Below are positions 39,231-47,330 of a stretch of 64,000 bases of DNA, piece after piece; position 1 is the first letter of the stretch; each line of letters opens with the position of its first letter. The translations under genes were made by a program, and so were the position numbers. The stretch spans positions 3,720,001 through 3,784,000 of the forward strand of contig NZ_CP027669.1 in NCBI RefSeq assembly GCF_003008595.1, given 5' to 3'. The notes beneath the pieces were generated by a model. The model ran no database searches. It was not told where the DNA came from and worked only from the letters and a program-made list of their open reading frames with translations. Origin of the DNA: Simplicispira suum. Its GTDB lineage: Bacteria; Pseudomonadota; Gammaproteobacteria; Burkholderiales; Burkholderiaceae_C.

Positions 39231-39445
39231 TCAGCGCGGCTTCTTCTTTGGCCCGGGTCGTGCGCTTCCGGTGACCCGGGGCAGCAGGCCGGTGTGCTGG
39301 CTCAGAATTTGCCCTGGCTTGGGCTGGTTCTTCGCCATCACCATCGAAGGAATGGTCAATAACTTCTCGTTCTTCTGGCTGCCGCAACTGCCGGCCATGG
39401 GCTGGTAGGTGGGAATCAAATGGCGCATACCTTTGCCGTTCTGAC
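39231..39445 (-). pseudogene. 3'-terminal fragment of a ygiQ-type gene (duplicate remnant)
   Basis: The minus strand here encodes [20 protein letters not shown] then [20 protein letters not shown], then QHTGLLPR. This is nearly the C-terminus of the full radical SAM gene at 50196-52571, and the match is also obvious at DNA level over about 190 bp. There is no upstream part, so this is a decayed or partially duplicated 3' end. It lies between the antiporter and the SDR gene in otherwise unassigned sequence (39010-39461). Confidence 0.75.
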
Positions 39446-39461
39446 CGAACCGGCGTAGGCT

Positions 39462-40289
39462 TCAACCAGCCAACCCAAAGCGTTGGCGCATGGCACCCAT
39501 CAGGGCTTCTTCACCGATATCCTTGCGGGTTTGCATCAGCGCCTTGGCGTCCTCGCCAATCACATAGCGCAGCTGCGCGCTGCCATCGGTCGCCGCGTCG
39601 TACAGCGCCTGGGCCAGTTGCTCAGGGGTAGAGGCATTGCTGGTGCCTCGATTGGCCGCAAACACGCCCATGACCTTGCCAATGGATTGTGCATAAGGGC
39701 CGCCGTCGCCCTCAAACGTGCGCACCAGCGAGCGGCCCGAAAAGTCGGTCGCCACCGCGCCGGGGGCAAACACCTTCACCCGTATGCCCAAGGGCCCCAG
39801 TTCGTGGCTGAGCGACTCTGAAAAACCCACCACGGCGAACTTGGACGCCGCATACAGCGAGTACAGCGGCATCGCCACCAGGCCCGTGAGCGACGCCACG
39901 TTGATGATCACGCCGCTGGCGCGCTCGCGCATGTGCGGCAAGACCGCGCGCGTCACGGCAAACACGCCAAACACATTGGTCTGGAACTGGCGCTCGATCA
40001 CCTCCTGCGTCGCACTCTCGAACGGGCCAAACAGGCCGTAGCCGGCGTTGTTGATCAGCACGTCGATTTGCCCAAAGCGCTCCACCGCCTGGGCCACTGC
40101 GGCTGCCACCGAGTGCGGGTCCGTCACGTCGAGCGCAAAGCTCGCCACCTTGCCCGCGCTGTCATCAAATGGTGCCGCCGCCGGGTTGCGCAGCGTGGCA
40201 GCGACGTTCCAACCCTGCGAGGCAAAGTGTTTCACTGTGGCTGCGCCAATGCCCGAAGAACAGCCTGTGATCAAAACCGTGGAAGTCAT
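39462..40289 (-). CDS. Short-chain dehydrogenase/reductase
   Basis: A 275-residue classical SDR. The nucleotide loop is TGCSSGIGAATVKHFA, the structural motif is NNAGYGLFGPF, and the catalytic Ser is in INVASLTGLVAMPLYS. The YxxxK pair is in YAASKFAVVGFSESL. The overall pattern is that of NADP-dependent oxidoreductases acting on unknown alcohols or ketones. There is no adjacent partner gene, and the substrate is not inferable. Confidence 0.9.
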   Translation of the reverse strand: MTSTVLITGCSSGIGAATVKHFASQGWNVAATLRNPAAAPFDDSAGKVASFALDVTDPHSVAAAVAQAVERFGQIDVLINNAGYGLFGPFESATQEVIERQFQTNVFGVFAVTRAVLPHMRERASGVIINVASLTGLVAMPLYSLYAASKFAVVGFSESLSHELGPLGIRVKVFAPGAVATDFSGRSLVRTFEGDGGPYAQSIGKVMGVFAANRGTSNASTPEQLAQALYDAATDGSAQLRYVIGEDAKALMQTRKDIGEEALMGAMRQRFGLAG

Positions 40290-41235
40290 GGGAGAACTCC
40301 GATTTGGTGTGTGGGGACTGAAAAGCGGCGGTCAGTATGCGCGCGTCGAGATTTCAATGCACGCTGGGGTTTTTCCAAAACCCGAAGCCGTGATTGCAGC
40401 CGCACGACTCCTCATTTTTGGATTGAGCACGGGCTCGAATCGATTTATGAATGCTGCCGGCCAGTGAATCCCGGATAGCAGTTTTGAAACTGACCATTCA
40501 GCGGTTGCAGAAGTCCGTGCGCTGGACTGATCGCACGCCTTCGCCAAGGACCAGTCACCAAAGAGAAGGCGACCCCGCTGTCCGTGTCCCCTTCGCTGCT
40601 CGCTTCAAGCGGGGTGCGCGCACGCTCGCCTGGCGGCTCAAACAGCGCGCGGCCCTGATCCGCCTGAAGCTGTGCCCCTCGACTCGGTCAGCGGGGATGG
40701 GAGCCGGGAAGCCCTTCGGGCGATCGCTACGTTCGGCCTGGGCCTCCGAACCGCAGGCGGCGAAGGCATTGGGGGCGCAGTGCAACTGTCGGATCACGAT
40801 TTCGCGCATCGAAACTCGTGCTCCGACTCCAATCCCGGAACGGTGGGCGCAGCGCGGGTTCTTTGCCACTCGTGTCTGAGACGGCGCATTCAAGTTCCAG
40901 ACAATGAGCGGCTGTTGTCGGCCATCAGCTGACTTCCGACGCAGCGGGACGCCCAACTGCTCCCAGTGGGCTGGCATCAGTCAATTTCAGTGGTTGGACG
41001 ACCGCTGCCGCCAGCACCTGCCGTTCGCGCAGCCGTGCGACCGCTTTACCCATGAACTACCGAGAGGTTGGGCGCAAGTCCCTGCAATAAGTCAGGTCAG
41101 CCGCCCCGACCGATCCGCGCCAATTTTCGCAAGCAGCCACGCCGACGATGGATGTGGATGCGGCTATTAGGCTGGTACAGCCATTTGCCTCCATTTGTGA
41201 TGTGAAGTTGTCGATGCCTCAGCGCACCGACATGG
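40290..41235. other. Gap after the SDR: long repeat copy and unassigned sequence
   Basis: A gap of 946 bp without a credible gene. The central part is copy 3 of the long repeat family. The last 380 bp (40855-41235) contain short open frames on both strands without family resemblance, ribosome sites or codon bias that would support a gene. I see no RNA gene there. Confidence 0.55.
40552..40850 (+). repeat. Long repeat family, copy 3
   Basis: It runs from AGTCACCAAAGAGAAGGCGA through GCGCGCGGCCCTGATCCGCC and GGCATTGGGGGCGCAGTGCA to GAAACTCGTGCTCCGACTCC and AATCCCGGAACGG. It is collinear with the copy at 57598-57975 but lacks its first 60 bp. Confidence 0.8.
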
Positions 41236-41553
41236 CTAAACCTGCACTTTATAAGTAACCATTCTGCGGCTGCAAGCGAGTGCTTTTTCGACTCGCTGGT
41301 CAGAAAAGCTCCCTTTGCCGAGCGTTTGTGAAATGTCCGGGCGACGTACGAAGTCGATTAATTCATGGTTTCCAGAAATGATGGTGCCCGGAACGCTGGC
41401 TGACACGGTTTCGCAGGGCAGGTCGCCAAGCAGTGCCATTACGCGAGCGCTGACGATATGAATGTCCAGTGCAAGAACATGCTGCTCCGCCAGGAGCGCC
41501 TCTTTGAGTGCCGCGAGGGAGGCGCTTTTTCGAATGGGTGTTGAGTGAGGCAT
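41236..41553 (-). CDS. Small protein of unknown function
   Basis: A 105-residue open frame. It starts MPHSTPIRKSASLAALKEAL at ATG 41553, with an A/G-rich GGGGAAAA about 7 nt upstream. It has no signal peptide, membrane segment or domain I recognise, and contains two Cys (LPCETV and LACSRR). Codon use is less GC3-rich than its neighbours. It lies upstream of, and divergent from, the first Crp-like gene. It could be real or chance; the start context is its best support. Confidence 0.4.
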   Translation of the reverse strand: MPHSTPIRKSASLAALKEALLAEQHVLALDIHIVSARVMALLGDLPCETVSASVPGTIISGNHELIDFVRRPDISQTLGKGSFSDQRVEKALACSRRMVTYKVQV

Positions 41554-41686
41554 ATCGATTTTCCCCGTTATTGACTAATCTGCTCTCGGCCATGGTCCGT
41601 TTTGCCCATATGCGCAGCGAGTTCACACCGACAAAAGGAAGTCTGACCAGACAGTTGCAAGCATCCCTGCTGCACGGCTTTTTGTC

Positions 41687-41702
41687 CGTGCGCTAGCGAA
41701 CA
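41687..41702. promoter_or_regulatory. Crp/Fnr-like palindrome A
   Basis: CGTGCGCTAGCGAACA matches the perfect palindrome at 41823 at 12 of 16 positions. It lies at the start of the 73-bp segment shared with 49392-49464. Confidence 0.45.
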
Positions 41703-41822
41703 TCAGACCAGCCAGTATTTTTGGAAAGCCCCATCAAATTGATTCGACTTGTGGTAACCCAGCTCCGGGTGGCTATGCCATCCATGGTGAGCAAGTTACG
41801 CAGTCGAACACGGCCGGCGGTG

Positions 41823-41838
41823 TGTGCGGTACCGCACA
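41823..41838. promoter_or_regulatory. Crp/Fnr-like palindrome B (perfect)
   Basis: TGTGCGGTACCGCACA is a perfect 16-bp palindrome about 75 bp upstream of the first Crp-like start. The TGTG...CACA ends suit a Crp/Fnr-superfamily dimer, but the centre differs from the E. coli CRP and FNR sites. Confidence 0.6.
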
Positions 41839-41913
41839 GATGAGGCACACTTAGCTTCGTATGCTGATGGATTAGCACATCGTCTACGATGGACTGCCGT
41901 CTGAACACTGCAC

Positions 41914-42633
41914 ATGGGTATCACGCCAAACCAATCGGCCAACAGTTTGCTGGCCGCGCTTCCTCCAGCCGAATGGCTGCGCATCGCACCGCTGCTGGAG
42001 GAGGTGGATTTGCCGCTCGGTATGGTGTTGCACGAATCGGGCGGCAAGTTGAGCCACGTGTATTTTCCCATCGACGCCATCGTTTCCTTGCTGTATGTGC
42101 TGAAAGATGGCGGATCGGCCGAGATCGCAGTGGTTGGCAATGAGGGTGTGGTCGGCATCGCGCTTTTCATGGGCGGCGAAACCACGCCGCGCCGGGCTGT
42201 GGTGCAGAGCGCTGGGAAAGGCTATCGACTGCGCGCGTCCGACATCAAAGAGGAATTCAACAACTCCGGAGCGGTGTTGCACCTCTTGCTGCGCTATACG
42301 CTGGCCCTCATGACGCAGATGGCGCAAACCGCTGTCTGCAACCGCCACCATTCACTTGACCAACAGCTCTGTCGCTGGCTGCTGCTGAGCTTGGATCGGC
42401 TGACTGGCAATGAACTGGCGATGACGCAAGAGTTGATTGCCAACATGCTGGGCGTGCGTCGCGAGGGCGTGACCGAGGCGGCGCTCAAGCTGCAAAGGCT
42501 TGGCCTGATCAAGTACGCACGTGGCCGCATCACTGTGCTCGACCGCGTTGGGCTCGAAGAGCGCACCTGCGAGTGTTACGCAGTGGTGAAAGATGAATAC
42601 GATCGTCTGCTGCCGCACCAATTGACTCGGTAG
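41914..42633 (+). CDS. Crp/Fnr-family transcriptional regulator (paralogue 1)
   Basis: A 239-residue regulator. The N-terminal half is a cyclic-nucleotide-binding-like beta barrel (PLGMVLHESGGKLSHVYFPI and EIAVVGNEGVVGIALFMGG) that lacks the RxxS phosphate-binding cassette of true cAMP binders. The C-terminal HTH_Crp (residues about 165-215) has MTQELIANMLGVRREGVTEA as recognition region and a wing KYARGRITVLDR. The motif FPxDxxVSL is shared with the second paralogue 500 bp downstream. The effector is unknown. A perfect palindrome upstream suggests autoregulation. Confidence 0.88.
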   Translation: MGITPNQSANSLLAALPPAEWLRIAPLLEEVDLPLGMVLHESGGKLSHVYFPIDAIVSLLYVLKDGGSAEIAVVGNEGVVGIALFMGGETTPRRAVVQSAGKGYRLRASDIKEEFNNSGAVLHLLLRYTLALMTQMAQTAVCNRHHSLDQQLCRWLLLSLDRLTGNELAMTQELIANMLGVRREGVTEAALKLQRLGLIKYARGRITVLDRVGLEERTCECYAVVKDEYDRLLPHQLTR

Positions 42634-43139
42634 GGCGTTGCATGCGTGCGGTCGCGCACAGACGTGCCCCAGTGTGAACCGCTACAAAGGCTCACAGGGC
42701 GCGCACGATGCGTAACCATCAGCCAAGGGCGAAACATGATCACACGCGTGACTTCACTTCCATTCACGCTGGAGCAGCAGAAAAGCGTCATGCCCAGCAG
42801 CGATGCGCCTTCGGCTGACCAGAAATCGGAGCCTGGCGCCCAGGCAACCCACCCCACTGCGCCCGCGGCCCTAACGCCTATCTCTGCGGCCACCACCGCA
42901 GGCGCAATCGCAGCGATGAGCACCCGGTGACTCGACAGGGCGTTGTCGGCGCGGTTTGACACGTCGCCTAGCGCGCACGACGCGCGTTAACTAGGCCGTA
43001 GCGATGCGCGGCACCGCTTGTGTGCGCTACCACACAGTCAGAACCTGCGCGGCCCTCCACACTGGGCTCTGGTTGACCAATGCGCTTGGGCGTGTGCACT
43101 TCCCGACGCCACCCCCGTCAGGGTGTTTCTGAACGAACA
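42634..43139. other. Gap between the two Crp-like genes
   Basis: A 506-bp gap. It contains palindrome C (43021-43036) and a weak 64-codon frame at 42736-42930 (MITRVTSLPFTLEQQKS...), whose composition is Ala/Thr/Ser-rich. The frame has no family match and I do not call it a gene. Confidence 0.5.
43021..43036. promoter_or_regulatory. Crp/Fnr-like palindrome C
   Basis: TGTGCGCTACCACACA matches palindrome B at 14 of 16 positions. It occupies a similar place, about 105 bp upstream of the second Crp-like start. Confidence 0.55.
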
Positions 43140-43856
43140 ATGAAAAACATCCGCATGTCTCAAGCCCAAAATTTGCTGATCCAGCAATTGCCTGAAGCCA
43201 TTCGCTCGCGCCTGCTGGACCAATGCGAGCCGTTTGAATTGGTGCTTTCGGCCGAACTCAGCGTGCGCGGGCAGCCGCTCAGCCACGCCTACTTCCCCGA
43301 GTCCGGTTTTATTTCACTGGTGATCGATGTAGACACCTATCCCGAGCTGGAGGTAGGCATGGTCGGGCGCGAATCCATGCTGGGGTCCGAGCTGGTACTG
43401 GGCTTGGCCAAGACGCCGTGGCGTGCGCTGGTTCAAGGAGCTGGCCACAGCTGGCGTATCGAAGCTGAGGTTTTGAGGCAAGAATGCACTGCGAGCCCAG
43501 TGCTGCGGCAGGTGATTCAAACCAGTCTGCTAGTACGTCTGCACCAGCAAACACTGGCTTCGGCTTGCGAGCGCTTTCACGAGATTGGTCCGCGCCTGGC
43601 TCGCTGGCTGCTCATGAGCCAGGACCGGGCACAAGCAGACACCTTTCATGTCACCCAGGAATTCATGGCCCTCATGCTCGGCGTACGTCGGGTTGGCGTT
43701 ACGGTGGCCGCCAATGCGTTTCAGAAGAGTGGGTTCATTGAATACCGCCGGGGCGAACTCACCGTTCGGGATCGTCCAGCGCTGCAGGCTCAGGCCTGTA
43801 GCTGTTACGCCGCCGACCGCCATCTCCATGCCGAATTGAGCGAAGGCCCACCCTAG
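43140..43856 (+). CDS. Crp/Fnr-family transcriptional regulator (paralogue 2)
   Basis: A 238-residue paralogue of the preceding regulator. It keeps the sensor-barrel phrase HAYFPESGFISLVIDVDTYP and ELEVGMVGRESMLGSELVLG, and the HTH_Crp VTQEFMALMLGVRRVGVTVA with wing YRRGELTVRDR. As in paralogue 1, the cyclic-nucleotide contact residues are missing. I start it at ATG 43140 (MKNIRMSQAQN), though a second Met six codons later is also possible. It is in the same orientation as paralogue 1 with a 506-bp gap, so each probably has its own promoter. It converges on the L,D-transpeptidase. Confidence 0.88.
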   Translation: MKNIRMSQAQNLLIQQLPEAIRSRLLDQCEPFELVLSAELSVRGQPLSHAYFPESGFISLVIDVDTYPELEVGMVGRESMLGSELVLGLAKTPWRALVQGAGHSWRIEAEVLRQECTASPVLRQVIQTSLLVRLHQQTLASACERFHEIGPRLARWLLMSQDRAQADTFHVTQEFMALMLGVRRVGVTVAANAFQKSGFIEYRRGELTVRDRPALQAQACSCYAADRHLHAELSEGPP

Positions 43857-43924
43857 GCTTGCGAGATTTCAAAGGAAGAGAGTCGGTACTCTTCGTGAAG
43901 TCACCTTGATTTCAATTCTCTACT

Positions 43925-44767
43925 TCACACAGGTACAGGTTTTAAGTTGGCTGCACCAACAGCTACTTGGCTTCCGGTCTGCGGGTTTGCCGCTTCTCCG
44001 ACATCGTACGACCCGAAGACTTCGCGGGCCGAACGGGTTTCGGGCAGTACATAAACAATGCCGTCTGTTCCAGTAAAAGCAGGACTTACCACGTTTTCGT
44101 AAAATTTGACGGGAATATTGATGCAGCCATAAGAAATTCGGCGCTCGGATGGGGATGAACTGGCCAACCTTTCGGTGCGACGTTCCTTGGCATTGCTGGT
44201 AACGACACGGTGCATGGAAATGGCCGTGTCATAGTCCACCCAGAGAATTTCAACGCCCTTCAGGTTTTTGTCCAGGTTCGCCACGAAACGGCCTGCCGGC
44301 GTGGTGCGTTCCTCCGGACGAATGGCTGACAGCTTCCTGGTGCCGATGTCAGGCACTGAGTCATCGCCTATGGCGAGTCCTAGCAGCGCGGAAGACTCCC
44401 CGTGCAGCAGCCCCCGAGCATCGAACACGAAGACCTTGGCTTCCTGCTTGTCCACGATAACAAAGGGCTTGTTGAGGTTGTCGCCTGAATCAACAACCCA
44501 ATTCGCTACATGCCGGGCTGCTTTAGAGGGGTGGGCCTGTTCGAAGTTGGCGCGTTTTACGCTTTTCTCTGCTACTGTGGGTGGTGTTTGGGTGACGGTT
44601 GGACTGCCGTCGCCGTCAGCACCCTGCACGGACAATGCCAACCTGGAGCCTGGCAAGTGCGCAGCATCATGCGACGCACGCGCCTGGGTGGATATCAATC
44701 CTGCGGCGAGGAAACCAAGGAAAACTCCTTGGATCCTGAGCGCCGATAGTTGTCTGGGTTTTCCCAT
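43925..44767 (-). CDS. L,D-transpeptidase-like exported protein
   Basis: A 280-residue protein with an N-terminal signal (LRIQGVFLGFLAAGLISTQA, cleaved near ARA). The C-terminal catalytic half is YkuD-like, with H186 in ISMHRVV and the nucleophile C215 in RRISYGCINIPVKFYENVV. L,D-transpeptidases crosslink peptidoglycan or attach proteins to it. The usual SHGC motif is SYGC here, a substitution of the motif His. It starts 9 bp after the restored end of the secreted exoprotein gene, so it appears to be the third gene of the two-partner secretion operon. Confidence 0.78.
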   Translation of the reverse strand: MGKPRQLSALRIQGVFLGFLAAGLISTQARASHDAAHLPGSRLALSVQGADGDGSPTVTQTPPTVAEKSVKRANFEQAHPSKAARHVANWVVDSGDNLNKPFVIVDKQEAKVFVFDARGLLHGESSALLGLAIGDDSVPDIGTRKLSAIRPEERTTPAGRFVANLDKNLKGVEILWVDYDTAISMHRVVTSNAKERRTERLASSSPSERRISYGCINIPVKFYENVVSPAFTGTDGIVYVLPETRSAREVFGSYDVGEAANPQTGSQVAVGAANLKPVPV

Positions 44768-44776
44768 GCAAGTTGA

Positions 44777-47255
44777 TTAATTGCGTTCTGGCTTGCGCTT
44801 GCGTACTGGCGCCTCGTACTCGGGCGGCGCCATGACAGGCTGCACGATAGGCACCGCGACTCGCACCACGACAGGTATCACGTCGGGGGTGGCGGTGCCA
44901 CGGCCACCAAGACGGAAGGCAGCCTCGGCGGAAGTACCGTGAGAACGTATCCGGGAGGAACGGCCGCGGGCGGTGCCAGCGGTGCGAACACGGGAGGCAA
45001 GGCCGTTCCATCCAGAAACGGAGCGACAGGTAGAACAACGACTGGCGGAACCACGGGTGGAGCCACCACAGGCGGATTAACGACTGGTGGAACAACGACC
45101 GGCGGATTGACGACAGGTGGAATGACGGGAAAAGGCGTCTCTGGAGGAATAACGACTGGAGGAATAACGACTGGGGAATATAGATGGGCGGAATCACGAC
45201 TGGTGGACTCGCCGCTGTGATATTCCCCCTCGTTGTTGAAACAACAGGACCGCAGCAAGAAGCTGCCAAGGCGTATTTGCTGGCGTCTACGCCACCAAGG
45301 CTATAACCCGTCAAGGTGATGATTTTGTTTGCACCGACGGCCGGGGTATCGAAATTGGCTGTCCCCACAACCAGCTTCACATCACCAACCGGACTGCCCT
45401 TCAATGCGGTGACCGTTGCTGTGGTGGTTCCGTCAGCGACTTTGTCCTGACCTTGAGCAAAAACCAACATCCGTTGCGTGGGGGCCGCACCGATGATATG
45501 GACAGAATAATCGGTAGGCGTTGTGTAGGCGAACGGGTTGTAAATAATGGTCGTGGGCGCACTGGTGACCGTCGCAGGCGGTGCCAGAGGATTGAAAATA
45601 ACCGTGCCGCCGCCAGCGCCCGGAGCGTTGGCACCATAGCCAGCGCTCAGCACCAGGCCCAGTGGAAGGCCCAGACTTTGACCGGGCACGCTGGCGCCAT
45701 TGGTCAGCGTGATTTTTCCATTGATGCTGACATCGTTTGCAGCGCACAGGGTGGCATTGCCGTCGGTCGACGTCAAAGCACCCTTCAAATTGATATTTCT
45801 TCCCCCGGCAAGCAAGACGCTGCCGTTGGTTGTCGTGATGTCTGCCCCCAATGCCACATTCACATCGCGTCCGCAGCACACTTCAAAGTTGCCATTCGTG
45901 GCAGTGATGGACTTGTTGATGTTGACGTCTCTTTCGGCCAACAAGGTCAGCGTCGTCGGACTTGAACTCGCTGTCCAGGCAATGGCATCGTTGACGTGGA
46001 TGTCACCGTTGCCAGTGGTTCCCGTGTACAGACTGTCGACAGGTGGAGTTCCGGCGACCGTGACATCGGTTCCGGTTGCCGTTCTGATGGTCACGCTATT
46101 GGTGACCAGCAGGGCGGAAAGTGTTGTGCCTGCGATGTTGTCCGTGACCAGGCTTCCGATGGTGAAGTCCTGTGGGTCAATCAGCCAAGTGCCCGTTTTG
46201 CCCTGTGCTGCCTCGGTGGTAATTTGCACACCGTTGGCGATCTTCACGTTGGCCGCCGATGTTTCGATGAAACCGCCATTGCCGCCTGCGGGTGCCGAAG
46301 CATCCAACCTGCCGGCCACGTTGACCGTGCCGTTTTCCCTGCCGCCGAGCAGTTTGATCGTGCCGTTTTCGCCTGTGACCAGGGTTTGCGCCTGAACCAC
46401 ACCGGTGTTGTTGACCGCGTTGGCCAGCAAGCTGCCCGCTGCCTGCGTGGTCATCAGTACCAAGCCTCCGTCGGCGCGGACCATGCCGCCGTTGTTCACC
46501 AGTGCGTTGACTGCGCCTTGCTCCACTGTCACGTTGAGCAGTCTGTCGCCAGCGATGTCCAGGGTGACGGCTTTGCCTGAGGCCAGCGCAACCGAGCCGA
46601 GTTGGGCAGCCACCACGCCCTGGTTGTTCACGTTGCCGCCGAGCAGGGCGACGTAGCCGCCATCGGCCGCGTTGATCGTGCCCTGGTTTTCCACCGAGCC
46701 GACGCCTGCACCGAGGAATCGGTAGTTGTTTGTCATGAAGTTGGCGTCGGTGATGGCCAGCGTCGACGCGACCAGCCCGCCCACATTCACCGATGCGCCT
46801 TGGCCAAACAAAATGCCATTCGGATTGACCAGAAACACCTTGCCGTTGGATGACAGATTGCCCAGGATGCGAGACGGGTCAGAGCCGACGACGCGATTCA
46901 GCGCAACCGAGCTGCTGCCGGGCTGTACAAACTGGACCGACTCGCCGGGCTGGACGCCAAAGGCTTGCCAGTTGATCGCCACATTGGGCGTGGTCTGGGT
47001 GATCGTCATGTTGCCCGGCGTGCCGCCAATGGTGGCGCTGCCGGCTGTAACCACGCCGCCCGTAGGCTGAGCGTAGGCACTGGCCCCGCAGGCCATCATC
47101 AAGGACACGGCCAGAATTTTCAGCCTGAAGCGGGCGCCAGCGCCGGCGCCCGCCCGACCACTCGACATTTTCTTGCCGGCGCTCCGGGTGTTTTCGGAAA
47201 CGGCTACAAAGGTGCCGGTCTGGTCGTTCCAGATGGAGCGGTGAATGAGGTTCAT
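44777..47255 (-). pseudogene. Two-partner secretion exoprotein (TpsA), C-terminus frameshifted twice
   Basis: An FHA/HecA-type secreted protein. It starts with the extended signal-peptide region MNLIHRSIWNDQTGTFVAVS, then a signal sequence ending SAYAQ. The TPS domain follows (GNMTITQTTPNVAINWQAFG; NGKVFLVNPNGILFGQGASV). Next come filamentous-haemagglutinin repeats and a YDG-like domain (GQDKVADGTTTATVTALKG...). The frame is lost after ITAASPPVVIPPIYIP. Adding a base at the G4 run 45173-45176 restores a (P)PVV-rich stretch, and a second at the G5 run 44885-44889 restores the end VMAPPEYEAPVRKRKPERN with stop 44777-44779. Unrepaired, the frame runs on to 44667 as nonsense. It is exported by the TpsB encoded 75 bp upstream. 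Confidence 0.8.
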
Positions 47256-47330
47256 GGCAATCTTTCGTGTGTTCTTTAGAAATGCGGCTTTGGTCCGCAG
47301 GCATGGCAGGCGAAGCCTGCGTTAGCTGGG

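Larger units (their letters stand above)
41554..41913. other. Upstream region of the first Crp-like gene
   Basis: A 360-bp gap holding two related palindromes (41687-41702 and 41823-41838) and a 73-bp segment (41683-41755) that recurs at 49392-49464. No gene is seen in it. Confidence 0.6.

Noticed and set aside
42736..42930. 64-codon frame between the Crp-like genes
   Set aside because: Ala/Thr/Ser-rich with no family match, weak ribosome site and a competing antisense frame.
44667..44780. Exoprotein end as read in the uncorrected frame (to 44667)
   Set aside because: That frame overlaps the transpeptidase start and encodes basic, unpatterned residues. The frame ending KRKPERN at 44777 fits far better.
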